DNA of 12,871 nucleotides from Candidatus Cloacimonadota bacterium (GTDB taxonomy: Bacteria > Cloacimonadota > Cloacimonadia > Cloacimonadales > JAFGVF01), in NCBI GenBank assembly GCA_016938155.1, contig JAFGVF010000353.1, positions 1 to 12,871 of the forward strand, given 5' to 3'. Every line of letters begins with the position of its first letter. The stretch's first letter is position 1. Below are positions 1 through 6,455 of the stretch, one piece after another. Under the pieces are notes generated by a model. That model was not told the origin of the DNA. It made no database searches and was given only the letters and a program-made list of their open reading frames with translations. The position numbers and the translations under genes were made by a program.

Positions 1-127
1 GTGTGTCTCAACTTTTACGGTTGCTTTTTAAAATTTCAGGTAATCATCTTTGTTAATTAAGCTGTTACTGCTCTATCCCAACAAGCGGGATTGTGACCCG
101 AATTAGTTATGCACAATTTGTGGATTA

Positions 128-145
128 CTCGGGGGTAGCCCCGAG
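128..145. other. GC-rich 7-bp hairpin
   Basis: CTCGGGG (128-134) and CCCCGAG (139-145) pair perfectly around the loop GTAG. No T-run follows on either strand, so an intrinsic terminator is unlikely. The right arm overlaps the first unit of the adjacent 11-bp array. Confidence 0.6.
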
Positions 146-190
146 AGATTCCCGTGTGATTCCCGAGAAATTCCCGGGTGATTCCCGTGG
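136..190. repeat. 11-bp-period tandem array, five degenerate units
   Basis: The units are TAGCCCCGAGA (136-146), GATTCCCGTGT (147-157), GATTCCCGAGA (158-168), AATTCCCGGGT (169-179) and GATTCCCGTGG (180-190). The shared core is (T)TCCCG with a variable three-base tail. The period of 11 is not a multiple of three, which argues against a coding origin, and it is close to one helical turn. A second array with the same period and a related core lies at 10913-10963. Confidence 0.75.
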
Positions 191-342
191 ATTGGGATAG
201 AGGAGTAAGTAGGAAGAGAGATAAAAGTTGGAAATAGGAGTTCAAAGAAGTTAATCTTCTCTTCCCTTTACTTTGCGTCTATTTGCACACATTTGCGGTT
301 CAGAAAACAGAGGATAGAAAAAAGAAATTAGCAGTCTCACTT

Positions 343-376
343 TTTGATTGACAAGAAATGAAAGGGGATTAATTTG
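343..376 (+). promoter_or_regulatory. Candidate hrcA operon promoter
   Basis: Two overlapping readings are possible. A perfect sigma70-type -35 TTGACA lies at 348-353, but only a weak -10 (TAATTT, 370-375) follows at 16 bp. Alternatively, TTTG (343-346) and TTAATTTG (369-376), 22 bp apart, resemble the Bacteroidetes-type pair TTTG / TAnnTTTG. Either reading puts the transcription start close to 383, immediately before the CIRCE-like operator, which is the usual geometry for HrcA control. The exact hexamers are uncertain. Confidence 0.4.
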
Positions 377-384
377 TCATTGTA

Positions 385-411
385 TTAGCAAAGAAATCAT
401 TTGAGTGCTGA
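385..411 (+). promoter_or_regulatory. CIRCE-like HrcA operator (degenerate left arm)
   Basis: The known CIRCE consensus is TTAGCACTC, nine spacer bases, then GAGTGCTAA. Here the left arm is TTAGCAAAG (385-393, 6 of 9 matching), the spacer is exactly nine bases (394-402), and the right arm is GAGTGCTGA (403-411, 8 of 9). The exact spacing, the position 14 bp before the hrcA start codon and the identity of the downstream gene make this a good call despite the weak left half. It should bind the HrcA dimer and repress hrcA-grpE-dnaK at normal temperature. Confidence 0.8.
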
Positions 412-424
412 TTGGAGTTAGATA

Positions 425-1474
425 ATGAAAAAGAATATTAAACGACTTGATGATACTTTAAAGAGTGTGATTGATGAATTTACGAAGAGCTGTGAACCTG
501 TTTCTTCACGAATTCTCTGCGAAAACTATATGGGGCATGTTAGTCCTGCAACGCTGAGAATAGACCTGACAAAGCTGGAGCAGCAGAACTATATTCTTCA
601 ACCGCATACATCAGCAGGAAGAATTCCAACTATTAACGGTTATCGGAAATACTTAGAGATAATTAAGGACGAAGTTAATGATATGAAGTACGATAAGATA
701 GATGTACTTCGTCAAATACTGATCCGGAACTACAAAGACACCCAATTGGCTTTGCATTACATTAAGCAGATTTTGGCAAATGAGTCAGACCAGTTGAGTT
801 TTGTGGCTGAGCCGGAAGTATCTAATGACTATCTGAGTGATTTGCAGGTATTCCAGATTAGCCCCAGAAAGTTGATATTCATCTTAAGTCTGGACTCGGG
901 ATTGGATAAGACTGTCATTCTCAACTGCGATTATGATGTAAACGACATCCAGTTGAAGAAAATGGTTAATTTCGTGCGGGAAGACCTCATTGGAGAGAGG
1001 ATATTCGATATATCTCACCGTTATCTTAATGAGATGAGCGAGATGGTGAAAAAATCCAATTTCCTCTTGGAACAGTTCCTGCAGGAGTTGCACAAGGCGT
1101 TTACTTCCATAACGGATTACTATATCCAGTTTGATGGTAAGATCTCCTTCTTGGAACAGCCTGAATTTGATAATAAGATGAATGTAATGAACTTTATGAC
1201 TCTGGTTCAACGACAGGATATCCTAATAAAAATGATGCGGAATAACGACAGAAACGAGGAATACAATGTCCTGATGGGAGAAGATTTCGGGGATGGTTCC
1301 TGGTATGATTTCGCGGTAATCTATGCTCGTTACGAAGTTTTTGATATTCCCGGTTACCTCGGAATGGTATGCCCGGTGAGAAACGATTTTCGGAAGAATA
1401 TAACTATGATAAGAGACTTTGCGAAGACCATTACCCAAACAACTAAACAGGGTATTGTAACGATAAATAAATAG
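425..1474 (+). CDS. hrcA: Heat-inducible transcription repressor HrcA
   Basis: HrcA represses heat-shock genes by binding CIRCE operators as a dimer, and in other bacteria its folding depends on GroEL. At 349 residues it is the normal family length. The N-terminal winged helix covers about residues 5-75 and carries the family signature: SPATLR at 40-45, then QPHTSAGRIPT at 59-69 and GYRKY at 72-76. The usual R-N-D of the recognition region reads R-I-D here (residues 45-47). The remainder is the HrcA dimerisation and effector region, which is less conserved. GGAG at 414-417 lies 7 bp before the ATG, supporting this start. It is the first gene of hrcA-grpE-dnaK, 11 bp from grpE, and is probably autoregulated through the CIRCE-like site just upstream. 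Family and role are seen clearly; operator binding is inferred. Confidence 0.95.
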   Translation: MKKNIKRLDDTLKSVIDEFTKSCEPVSSRILCENYMGHVSPATLRIDLTKLEQQNYILQPHTSAGRIPTINGYRKYLEIIKDEVNDMKYDKIDVLRQILIRNYKDTQLALHYIKQILANESDQLSFVAEPEVSNDYLSDLQVFQISPRKLIFILSLDSGLDKTVILNCDYDVNDIQLKKMVNFVREDLIGERIFDISHRYLNEMSEMVKKSNFLLEQFLQELHKAFTSITDYYIQFDGKISFLEQPEFDNKMNVMNFMTLVQRQDILIKMMRNNDRNEEYNVLMGEDFGDGSWYDFAVIYARYEVFDIPGYLGMVCPVRNDFRKNITMIRDFAKTITQTTKQGIVTINK

Positions 1475-1485
1475 TGGAGATATAG

Positions 1486-2106
1486 ATGAGTAAGAAGAAA
1501 GATGTAGAAAAGAAAAATCAATCCAAGATTGAGGAAGAGAAAGAGATAAAAGTCGAAGTAAACGAAGAAGCTCCTGAGGTTGAGGAAGAGAAGAAAGAAC
1601 CTACTACGGAAGAGATTATTGCAGGTTTGCAGAATGAAGTTACTCTCTGGAAAGACCGCTATATGAGGAATATGGCAGAATTCGATAACTTCCGTCGCCG
1701 TTCCCAGAAAGAGAAAAGCGATTGGATTAAAACCGCTACAGAGGGAATCGTGATTTCGCTATGTGATGTGATGGACAATTTTGAAAGAGCCTGGTCACAA
1801 CTTGCTGCTGAAGAGCAGGAACATCCTTTCATTAAAGGTGTAAAACAGATAGAACAGCAGTTGTGGACAATTTTGAGTAGAGAGGGCGTAGAGAAGGTTG
1901 AATCTCTGAAAGAGAACTTCGATCCGAATGTACATGAGGCACTGGCACATATACCCTCTGAGCATGAAGAGAATGTAATCGCAGCCGTTATCCAGAATGG
2001 TTATAAGCTAAATGGAAAGATAATTCGTCCGGCGAGAGTTGCCGTTTCCAATGGACAGAAACCGCAAGTGCCACCGACAGAAGAAATTAAAGATGAAAAT
2101 GAATAA
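1486..2106 (+). CDS. grpE: Nucleotide exchange factor GrpE
   Basis: GrpE is a homodimeric cytosolic co-chaperone that releases ADP from DnaK and so resets the Hsp70 cycle. Residues 1-45 form a very acidic and lysine-rich, low-complexity tail. Residues 45-100 are the long dimerising helix, including the conserved segment around [14 protein letters not shown] (59-72). The C-terminal beta domain that contacts the DnaK nucleotide domain begins near 133, with GVEKV (134-138), FDPNVHEA (145-152), and [15 protein letters not shown] (171-185). The length of 206 residues is ordinary. A GGAG site (1476-1479) begins 2 bp after the hrcA stop codon. The gene is embedded between hrcA and dnaK with gaps of 11 and 17 bp, so it is almost certainly cotranscribed with them. 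Neither the sequence nor its position is odd. Confidence 0.96.
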   Translation: MSKKKDVEKKNQSKIEEEKEIKVEVNEEAPEVEEEKKEPTTEEIIAGLQNEVTLWKDRYMRNMAEFDNFRRRSQKEKSDWIKTATEGIVISLCDVMDNFERAWSQLAAEEQEHPFIKGVKQIEQQLWTILSREGVEKVESLKENFDPNVHEALAHIPSEHEENVIAAVIQNGYKLNGKIIRPARVAVSNGQKPQVPPTEEIKDENE

Positions 2107-2123
2107 ATAAATGGAGGATTAAG

Positions 2124-4067
2124 ATGGGAAAGATTATAGGAATTGACCTTGGTACCACAAACTCATGCGTAGCAGTTGTTGAAGGCGGAAAGCCCGTAGT
2201 TATCGCAAACGCAGAAGGTACACGCACAACCCCCTCAATCGTTGGATTCACCAAAGAAGGTGAAAGAGTAGTTGGACAGCTGGCAAAAAGACAGGCAGTA
2301 ACCAACTCCAAGAACACTGTTTACTCCATCAAACGCTTCATGGGTAGAAATTACGATGAAGTTCAGAATGAGATTAAACAGGTTCCTTATAAAGTGATTT
2401 CCGGTGTTCGTAATCAGGCAGCCGTGCACATTGATGTAGATGCCAAAGATTATACACCACAGCAGATTTCTGCTATGATATTAACCAAGATGAAAGAAAC
2501 CGCTGAGACCTATCTGGGCGAAAAAGTTACAGAAGCTGTAATCACGGTTCCTGCCTATTTCAACGATGCTCAGCGTCAAGCAACTAAAGATGCAGGTAAG
2601 ATTGCCGGTCTTGATGTGAAGAGAATAATCAATGAACCGACTGCTGCTGCCCTTGCCTATGGTATGGAGAATACCAAAGAACAGAAGGTTGCTGTTTATG
2701 ACCTTGGTGGCGGTACATTTGATATCTCTATCCTTGATATCTCTGACGGTGTGGTTGAAGTTTTAGCGACCAATGGTGATACTCACCTCGGTGGAGATGA
2801 CTTTGACAAGAGAGTTATCGACTGGATACTTAAGAAATTTAAAGAACAGGAAGGCGTTGACCTTTCCAAAGACCCGATGGCTATGCAGAGACTTAAAGAG
2901 GCTGCCGAAAAAGCCAAGATGGAGCTTTCCGGAACTGCCACAACCAATATCAATCTGCCCTTCATCACAGCTGATGCTACCGGTCCTAAGCATTTGAGTG
3001 TTGACCTTTCCAGAGCTGAATTCAACAGACTCGTCAATGACCTCATTGAGCATAGTATGGAGCCATGCAAGAAAGCGATGAAAGATGCCGGTTTGAATAA
3101 TTCTGATATTGCAGAAGTTATCCTTGTTGGCGGAAGCACAAGAATACCTGCTGTTCAGGAAGCTGTTGCCAAATTCTTCAACAAAACTCCGAACAGAAGC
3201 ATGAATCCTGATGAAGTTGTTGCAGTAGGTGCTGCTATTCAGGGTGCAATCCTCTCCGGTGACGAGAATATGAAAGATGTTCTTCTTCTGGATGTAACAC
3301 CTCTTTCACTCGGTATCGAGACTCTGGGTTCAGTGATGACCGTGCTTATCCCGAGAAATACTACCGTTCCAACCAAGAAGAGTCAGATATTCTCAACTGC
3401 TGCCGATAATCAGCCGGCTGTTGATATCAGAGTTCTTCAGGGTGAAAGACCTATGGCAAATGATAACAAAGTGCTTGGAAACTTCCAGCTAACCGGTATC
3501 CCACCGGCAATGCGTGGAGTTCCACAGATAGAAGTTACTTTTGATATGGATGCCAATGGTATTCTGCATGTTTCCGCAGTCGATAAGGCTACAGGTAAAC
3601 AGCAGTCCATTAAGATTGAGAGAAGCGGTAGTTTATCCGAAGCCGACATCGAGAAGATGGTAAAAGATGCAGAGATGCACGCTGATGAAGATGCTCTCAA
3701 GAAAGAAACAATCACAGCTAAGAATGATCTGGATAACATCATCTTCTCAACTGAAAAGAGTATGAAAGAGCACGGTGACAAACTTGCACCTGAAGAGAAA
3801 ACCAAGATTGAGGATGCCTTAAAAGAAGCCCGTGAAAAGCTTGATAAGGGACAGACAAAAGAGGATTATGAGACTGCTAAGAATACTCTGGCAGAGAAAG
3901 CTCAAAAACTAGGAGAGCTGCTTTATCAGCAATATCAACAGGAGAATCCGGGACAAAACCCTGACGGAGCAGAACAGGGACCTCAGCAGGATAACAATCA
4001 AGGCGGTAACTCAGACGGCAACGGTCCTATCGATGCCGATTTTGAAGTTGTCGATGAAGATAAATAG
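2124..4067 (+). CDS. dnaK: Chaperone protein DnaK (Hsp70)
   Basis: DnaK is the ATP-driven Hsp70 that binds exposed hydrophobic peptides, with DnaJ stimulating hydrolysis and GrpE nucleotide exchange. The 647 residues are full length. The nucleotide-binding domain shows phosphate-1 motif [10 protein letters not shown] (5-14), the catalytic lysine at K70, [10 protein letters not shown] (171-180), phosphate-2 motif [10 protein letters not shown] (191-200) with the autophosphorylation-type threonine T198, and the adenosine motif [10 protein letters not shown] (333-342). The hydrophobic linker DVLLLD lies at 385-390, followed by the substrate-binding domain and helical lid. The last 45 or so residues form a Q/N/G-rich disordered tail ending in an acidic [11 protein letters not shown], the usual bacterial C-terminal type. 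GGAGG at 2113-2117 sits 6 bp before the ATG. It is the last gene of the hrcA operon and is followed by a strong terminator. Confidence 0.98.
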   Translation: MGKIIGIDLGTTNSCVAVVEGGKPVVIANAEGTRTTPSIVGFTKEGERVVGQLAKRQAVTNSKNTVYSIKRFMGRNYDEVQNEIKQVPYKVISGVRNQAAVHIDVDAKDYTPQQISAMILTKMKETAETYLGEKVTEAVITVPAYFNDAQRQATKDAGKIAGLDVKRIINEPTAAALAYGMENTKEQKVAVYDLGGGTFDISILDISDGVVEVLATNGDTHLGGDDFDKRVIDWILKKFKEQEGVDLSKDPMAMQRLKEAAEKAKMELSGTATTNINLPFITADATGPKHLSVDLSRAEFNRLVNDLIEHSMEPCKKAMKDAGLNNSDIAEVILVGGSTRIPAVQEAVAKFFNKTPNRSMNPDEVVAVGAAIQGAILSGDENMKDVLLLDVTPLSLGIETLGSVMTVLIPRNTTVPTKKSQIFSTAADNQPAVDIRVLQGERPMANDNKVLGNFQLTGIPPAMRGVPQIEVTFDMDANGILHVSAVDKATGKQQSIKIERSGSLSEADIEKMVKDAEMHADEDALKKETITAKNDLDNIIFSTEKSMKEHGDKLAPEEKTKIEDALKEAREKLDKGQTKEDYETAKNTLAEKAQKLGELLYQQYQQENPGQNPDGAEQGPQQDNNQGGNSDGNGPIDADFEVVDEDK

Positions 4068-4073
4068 TTAATT

Positions 4074-4118
4074 GCAGGGCTGTTCCATCAAAAGAACAGC
4101 CCTGCCTCTTGTTTCTTT
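4074..4118 (+). terminator. Rho-independent terminator after dnaK
   Basis: GCAGGGCTGTTC (4074-4085) and GAACAGCCCTGC (4094-4105) form a perfect 12-bp stem around an 8-base loop. A pyrimidine tail rich in T follows (4106-4118). It begins 6 bp after the dnaK stop codon and should end the hrcA-grpE-dnaK transcript, separating it from dnaJ. Confidence 0.88.
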
Positions 4119-4124
4119 ACAGTA

Positions 4125-4160
4125 ACGGAAGAGGATAGAATCCTCATCCGTATTTTCTTA
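4125..4160 (+). terminator. Second hairpin in tandem, possible back-up terminator
   Basis: ACGGAAGAGGAT (4125-4136) pairs with ATCCTCATCCGT (4140-4151) with a single mismatch around a 3-base loop, followed by the T-rich run ATTTTCTT. It lies 20 bp past the first stem. It may act as a fail-safe terminator, or it may be an RNA-processing stem. The pairing is seen; the function is inferred. Confidence 0.5.
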
Positions 4161-4211
4161 AACCAACATCTCTCCGAATGAGAGTGGAGGTATGATAAGT
4201 AAATGTGTTTG

Positions 4212-4239
4212 TTGACTAATAAACAGCCTCATCTTTAAT
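4212..4239 (+). promoter_or_regulatory. Candidate dnaJ promoter (sigma70-like)
   Basis: TTGACT (4212-4217) and TTTAAT (4234-4239) match the sigma70 hexamers at 5 of 6 positions each, with a 16-bp spacer. The predicted start near 4246 gives a leader of about 45 bases. No CIRCE element is visible around it, unlike the hrcA promoter. Together with the double hairpin after dnaK, this indicates a separate dnaJ-rsmE transcription unit. Confidence 0.55.
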
Positions 4240-4253
4240 GGGATATTAGCCAA

Positions 4254-4270
4254 TCTTATTAAAAATAAGA
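4254..4270 (+). promoter_or_regulatory. 7-bp palindrome in the dnaJ leader
   Basis: TCTTATT (4254-4260) and AATAAGA (4264-4270) pair perfectly around AAA. The site begins about 8 bp after the predicted transcription start and ends 11 bp before the GAGGA ribosome binding site (4281-4285). It could be an operator or a weak AU-rich leader hairpin. It is not a CIRCE sequence, and nothing in the window identifies a protein that would bind it. Confidence 0.35.
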
Positions 4271-4289
4271 CTGAGAAAAAGAGGACACA

Positions 4290-5447
4290 ATGGCGAAAAG
4301 AGATTATTACGAAGTTTTAGGTGTTGATAAGAATGCAGATGCAGCTACGATAAAGAAAGCGTATCGCAAATTAGCGATGCAATTTCACCCGGATAAGAAT
4401 CAAAACAACCCCGAGGCGGAAGCAAAGTTCAAAGAGGCTTCCGAGGCTTACGAAGTACTTAGCGATGAAGACAAGAAAGCCCGTTATGACCAATATGGTC
4501 ACGCTGGTGTAGAGGGTTCATTCGGACAAGGTGGCTTCAGTTGGAATGACTTCACTCATGCAAGTGATTTTTCCGATCTGTTTGGCGGTGGTGGTATGGG
4601 TGATATCTTTGAATCAATCTTTGGAGGTGGCTTCGGTGGAAGAGGTCGTTCCCAAGGGCGTAATAATCATGGAGAAGACCTTCAAATAGAGCTTTCATTA
4701 ACACTTCAAGAGATTGCTAAAGGCGTTGAGAAGAAGATAAAGATAAATGTTAAAGATACCTGCGAAACCTGTAACGGTTCAGGTTCTGCCGACGGTAAAG
4801 TGACAACATGCAGCCAATGCGGAGGTAGCGGACAGGTTCGTCAGATGCGGCGTTCTCTTTTCGGAAACATTCAGACTGTTGCCGAATGTCCTGCATGTCG
4901 TGGCGAGGGGCGTATCATTGAAAATAAGTGTAAGAAATGTCACGGAGAAGGCAGAGCACCTCACCTTCGCGAAATTAGTATAAAGATACCTGCCGGTGTT
5001 GAAGAGGGACAATATATCCGCGTTCGCGGTCAGGGTAATGTCGGAACTCGTGGCAGTTCAGCCGGAGACATACTTGTCCTTATCAGAGAACGAGAGGACG
5101 ATACCTTCGATAGAGAGGGTAAAGACCTGTTTATGAAATTCCCGATCAGCTACTCCCAGGCAGTACTTGGTACAGAGCTGGAAGTCCCGACAATTAATGG
5201 AAGAATCAAGATGAAGGTTCCACCCGGAACTCAATCCGGCAAACAATTCAGACTCCGGGGTCAGGGTATGCCGGTTGTCAATTCCAGTTATATCGGCGAC
5301 CTGTATGTAACAGTTTACATTGTTACACCTACAAAACTATCCAAACAAGAGGAAGAGTTGATTCGCAAGTTAGCAGAGATGGATAAGGATAAAGTCTATT
5401 CACCTCAGAAAAGCTTCTTTGACAAACTAAAAAACTACTTCTTTTGA
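4290..5447 (+). CDS. dnaJ: Chaperone protein DnaJ (class A Hsp40)
   Basis: DnaJ delivers unfolded clients to DnaK and triggers its ATP hydrolysis. All class A parts are present in order. The J domain covers about 1-70 with the essential HPD at 33-35. The Gly/Phe-rich stretch covers about 71-125. The zinc-finger region has four CxxCxGxG repeats with cysteine pairs C158/C161, C174/C177, C200/C203 and C214/C217. The C-terminal peptide-binding and dimerisation domains follow. The 385 residues are standard. GAGGA (4281-4285) is only 4 bp from the ATG, a somewhat short spacing, but the ATG encodes the canonical start of the J domain ([11 protein letters not shown]), so the start is firm. It has its own promoter and is followed 11 bp later by rsmE. 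Confidence 0.98.
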   Translation: MAKRDYYEVLGVDKNADAATIKKAYRKLAMQFHPDKNQNNPEAEAKFKEASEAYEVLSDEDKKARYDQYGHAGVEGSFGQGGFSWNDFTHASDFSDLFGGGGMGDIFESIFGGGFGGRGRSQGRNNHGEDLQIELSLTLQEIAKGVEKKIKINVKDTCETCNGSGSADGKVTTCSQCGGSGQVRQMRRSLFGNIQTVAECPACRGEGRIIENKCKKCHGEGRAPHLREISIKIPAGVEEGQYIRVRGQGNVGTRGSSAGDILVLIREREDDTFDREGKDLFMKFPISYSQAVLGTELEVPTINGRIKMKVPPGTQSGKQFRLRGQGMPVVNSSYIGDLYVTVYIVTPTKLSKQEEELIRKLAEMDKDKVYSPQKSFFDKLKNYFF

Positions 5448-5458
5448 ATGGTTGGATT

Positions 5459-6193
5459 ATGCCCTCGTTCTATGAGCCTAATCTAAAACCTGAGTGTAAA
5501 CAGCTTACCATAACCGGTAGCGAGTACAATCATATTGTTAATGTCTTTCGTAAGAGAATCGGGGATTTGATAAAACTGAATTCAGGGAATGGGCTCCTTG
5601 CAGAGGGAAAGATAAGTTCAATCTCCAAGGGTTCTCTAACGGTTGATATAGAGACTATCAGATACTTTGAAATGAGCGAACCGCAACTTGCTGTTGCGTT
5701 CGCTCTTCTTCGTAATAAGAATGATGAATTCATTGTAGAAAAACTCACCGAATTAGGGATTAAGGAATTGTTTCCCTTTATTTCAGAGAATACCGTGCGT
5801 AAACCGGGGAATAATACTATCAGTAGATTTCAGGATACGGCAATTGCTGCCATCAAACAGTGTGATAATCCCTTTATGCCGATTATTCATGAGACAACAG
5901 ATCTTAAAAAGACCCTTAATTTTGTGCGTGAGCAGGGGTTTCAACCAATCATTGCTTCTGAACTGGAAGATGAACCACTTTTAGCTGAGATTGTGTCTGT
6001 ATACAACAAGCCCCTATGTATCTTCATTGGTCCGGAGGGTGGGTTCAGCCCTATTGAATTCCGTCATTTTAAAGATACAAATACTCTTACCTATAAGCTC
6101 TGTAACCGTGTTCTACGAGCAGAGACCGCCGCAATAACATCAGTTGCTCAACTTGTGGAAGAGTATCTTAAGATAAATCCTGAATATCAGTAA
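5459..6193 (+). CDS. rsmE: 16S rRNA (uracil1498-N3)-methyltransferase RsmE
   Basis: RsmE is a SPOUT-fold enzyme that uses S-adenosylmethionine to methylate N3 of U1498 in 16S rRNA. Numbering from the ATG at 5459 gives 244 residues, the usual size. Signatures are EKLTELG (94-100), FIGPEGGFS (189-197, the SAM-binding knot loop) and RVLRAETA (217-224, normally RILRTETA). The N-terminal PUA-like part is residues 1-70. An in-frame TTG at 5444 overlaps the dnaJ stop and would add five residues, but nothing resembling a ribosome binding site precedes it and family members begin MPxF. The ATG also lacks a good Shine-Dalgarno site, so translation probably reinitiates after dnaJ ends 11 bp upstream. 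The pairing dnaJ-rsmE is common, and the gene is surely cotranscribed with dnaJ. Confidence 0.93.
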   Translation: MPSFYEPNLKPECKQLTITGSEYNHIVNVFRKRIGDLIKLNSGNGLLAEGKISSISKGSLTVDIETIRYFEMSEPQLAVAFALLRNKNDEFIVEKLTELGIKELFPFISENTVRKPGNNTISRFQDTAIAAIKQCDNPFMPIIHETTDLKKTLNFVREQGFQPIIASELEDEPLLAEIVSVYNKPLCIFIGPEGGFSPIEFRHFKDTNTLTYKLCNRVLRAETAAITSVAQLVEEYLKINPEYQ

Positions 6194-6215
6194 TATTTGA
6201 GACGAATAATCTTGC

Positions 6216-6240
6216 GTCTGTTATCAGACAATATTTATTG
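6216..6240 (+). other. Small hairpin after rsmE
   Basis: GTCTG (6216-6220) and CAGAC (6225-6229) pair around TTAT, followed by AATATTTATT. A competing stem AGACG (6200-6204) / CGTCT (6215-6219) shares bases with it, so the two are mutually exclusive. Each has only five pairs. It may be a weak terminator or simply chance. Confidence 0.25.
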
Positions 6241-6245
6241 AAAGT

Positions 6246-6445
6246 ACCATTTGAAAGATCTCGTTACTCTCAACCATTTGAAAGGTCAAAGACCATTTCA
6301 AAGGTTTTGTGAAGGGGGGGGTTTGATATTTCGCATTGCCCCGAACTCGCTTTTCTCGTAATGGTGCGAGCTCAATAGTTTACATCATTCCCAAGCAGGG
6401 GCTTCCGTTTCAGGCTCGATTGCTCAGTTCAACCATTTGAAAGGT
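6246..6445. repeat. Four copies of a 14-bp motif ACCATTTGAAAGGT
   Basis: The copies start at 6246 (ACCATTTGAAAGAT), 6273 (ACCATTTGAAAGGT), 6292 (ACCATTTCAAAGGT) and 6432 (ACCATTTGAAAGGT). Two are identical and the other two differ by one base each. The motif is an imperfect palindrome (ACC...GGT). Spacings between starts are 27, 19 and 140 bp. They fill the gap between the convergent genes rsmE and the 987-residue gene. This may be an interspersed genome repeat or a binding-site cluster; the sequence alone does not decide. Confidence 0.75.
6274..6308 (+). terminator. Candidate rsmE terminator built from two repeat copies
   Basis: Repeat copies two and three face each other so that GGTC (6284-6287) and GACC (6291-6294) pair around AAA. 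The stem continues outward with interruptions (two- and three-pair blocks, one G-T wobble) to CC (6274-6275) with GG (6303-6304). TTTT (6305-6308) follows directly. The imperfect stem plus T-run is what an intrinsic terminator needs, and it lies about 80 bp past the rsmE stop codon. Confidence 0.4.
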
Positions 6446-6455
6446 ACAGTTACTA

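Larger units (their letters stand above)
65..208. repeat. Inverted repeat (17 bp, 16 matched) enclosing an 11-bp array
   Basis: The left arm at 65-81 (TTACT, mismatch, CTCTATCCCAA) is the reverse complement of the right arm at 192-208 (TTGGGATAGAG, mismatch, AGTAA), with 16 of 17 positions pairing. Between the arms sit a perfect GC-rich hairpin (128-145) and five 11-bp repeat units (136-190). The arrangement resembles a small non-autonomous element or a long cruciform/RNA stem. No transposase or target-site duplication is visible, so calling it mobile would be an inference. Confidence 0.6.
1..424. other. Gene-free leader region upstream of hrcA
   Basis: No convincing coding sequence lies here. 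The only long minus-strand frame (57-245) runs through a short-period repeat array and resembles no known protein. The stretch holds, in order, an inverted repeat enclosing an 11-bp-period array (65-208), a second small inverted repeat (GGAAGAGA at 212-219 against TCTCTTCC at 258-265), a 5-bp hairpin (AGAAG 246-250 / CTTCT 256-260), and then the hrcA promoter and operator. The hairpins could end a transcript arriving from the left, but none has a proper T-tract, so this is only a possibility. Confidence 0.7.

Noticed and set aside
136..190. CRISPR array
   Set aside because: Units are 11 bp with no spacers between them and no cas genes are present, so this is a plain tandem array. The same applies to 10913-10963.
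57..245. Minus-strand 62-codon open frame over the first repeat array
   Set aside because: It is translated from the 11-bp repeat and inverted-repeat DNA, has no family resemblance and no good ribosome binding site. The period of 11 would shift frame with each unit.
884..1438. Antisense open frames inside hrcA
   Set aside because: hrcA is a complete conserved gene on the plus strand; the antisense frames show no known motif and look like shadows.
2763..3805. Several open frames on both strands inside dnaK
   Set aside because: All overlap the highly conserved dnaK frame. Long antisense frames within dnaK genes are a well-known compositional artefact.
5444..5458. TTG start for rsmE overlapping the dnaJ stop
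   Set aside because: No ribosome binding site precedes it, and the ATG at 5459 gives the usual family N-terminus (MPSF).
6314..6321. Run of eight G as a phase-variable tract
   Set aside because: It lies between convergent genes about 130 bp past one stop codon and not in a promoter or reading frame, so length changes would have no clear effect. It could also be a sequencing-prone spot.
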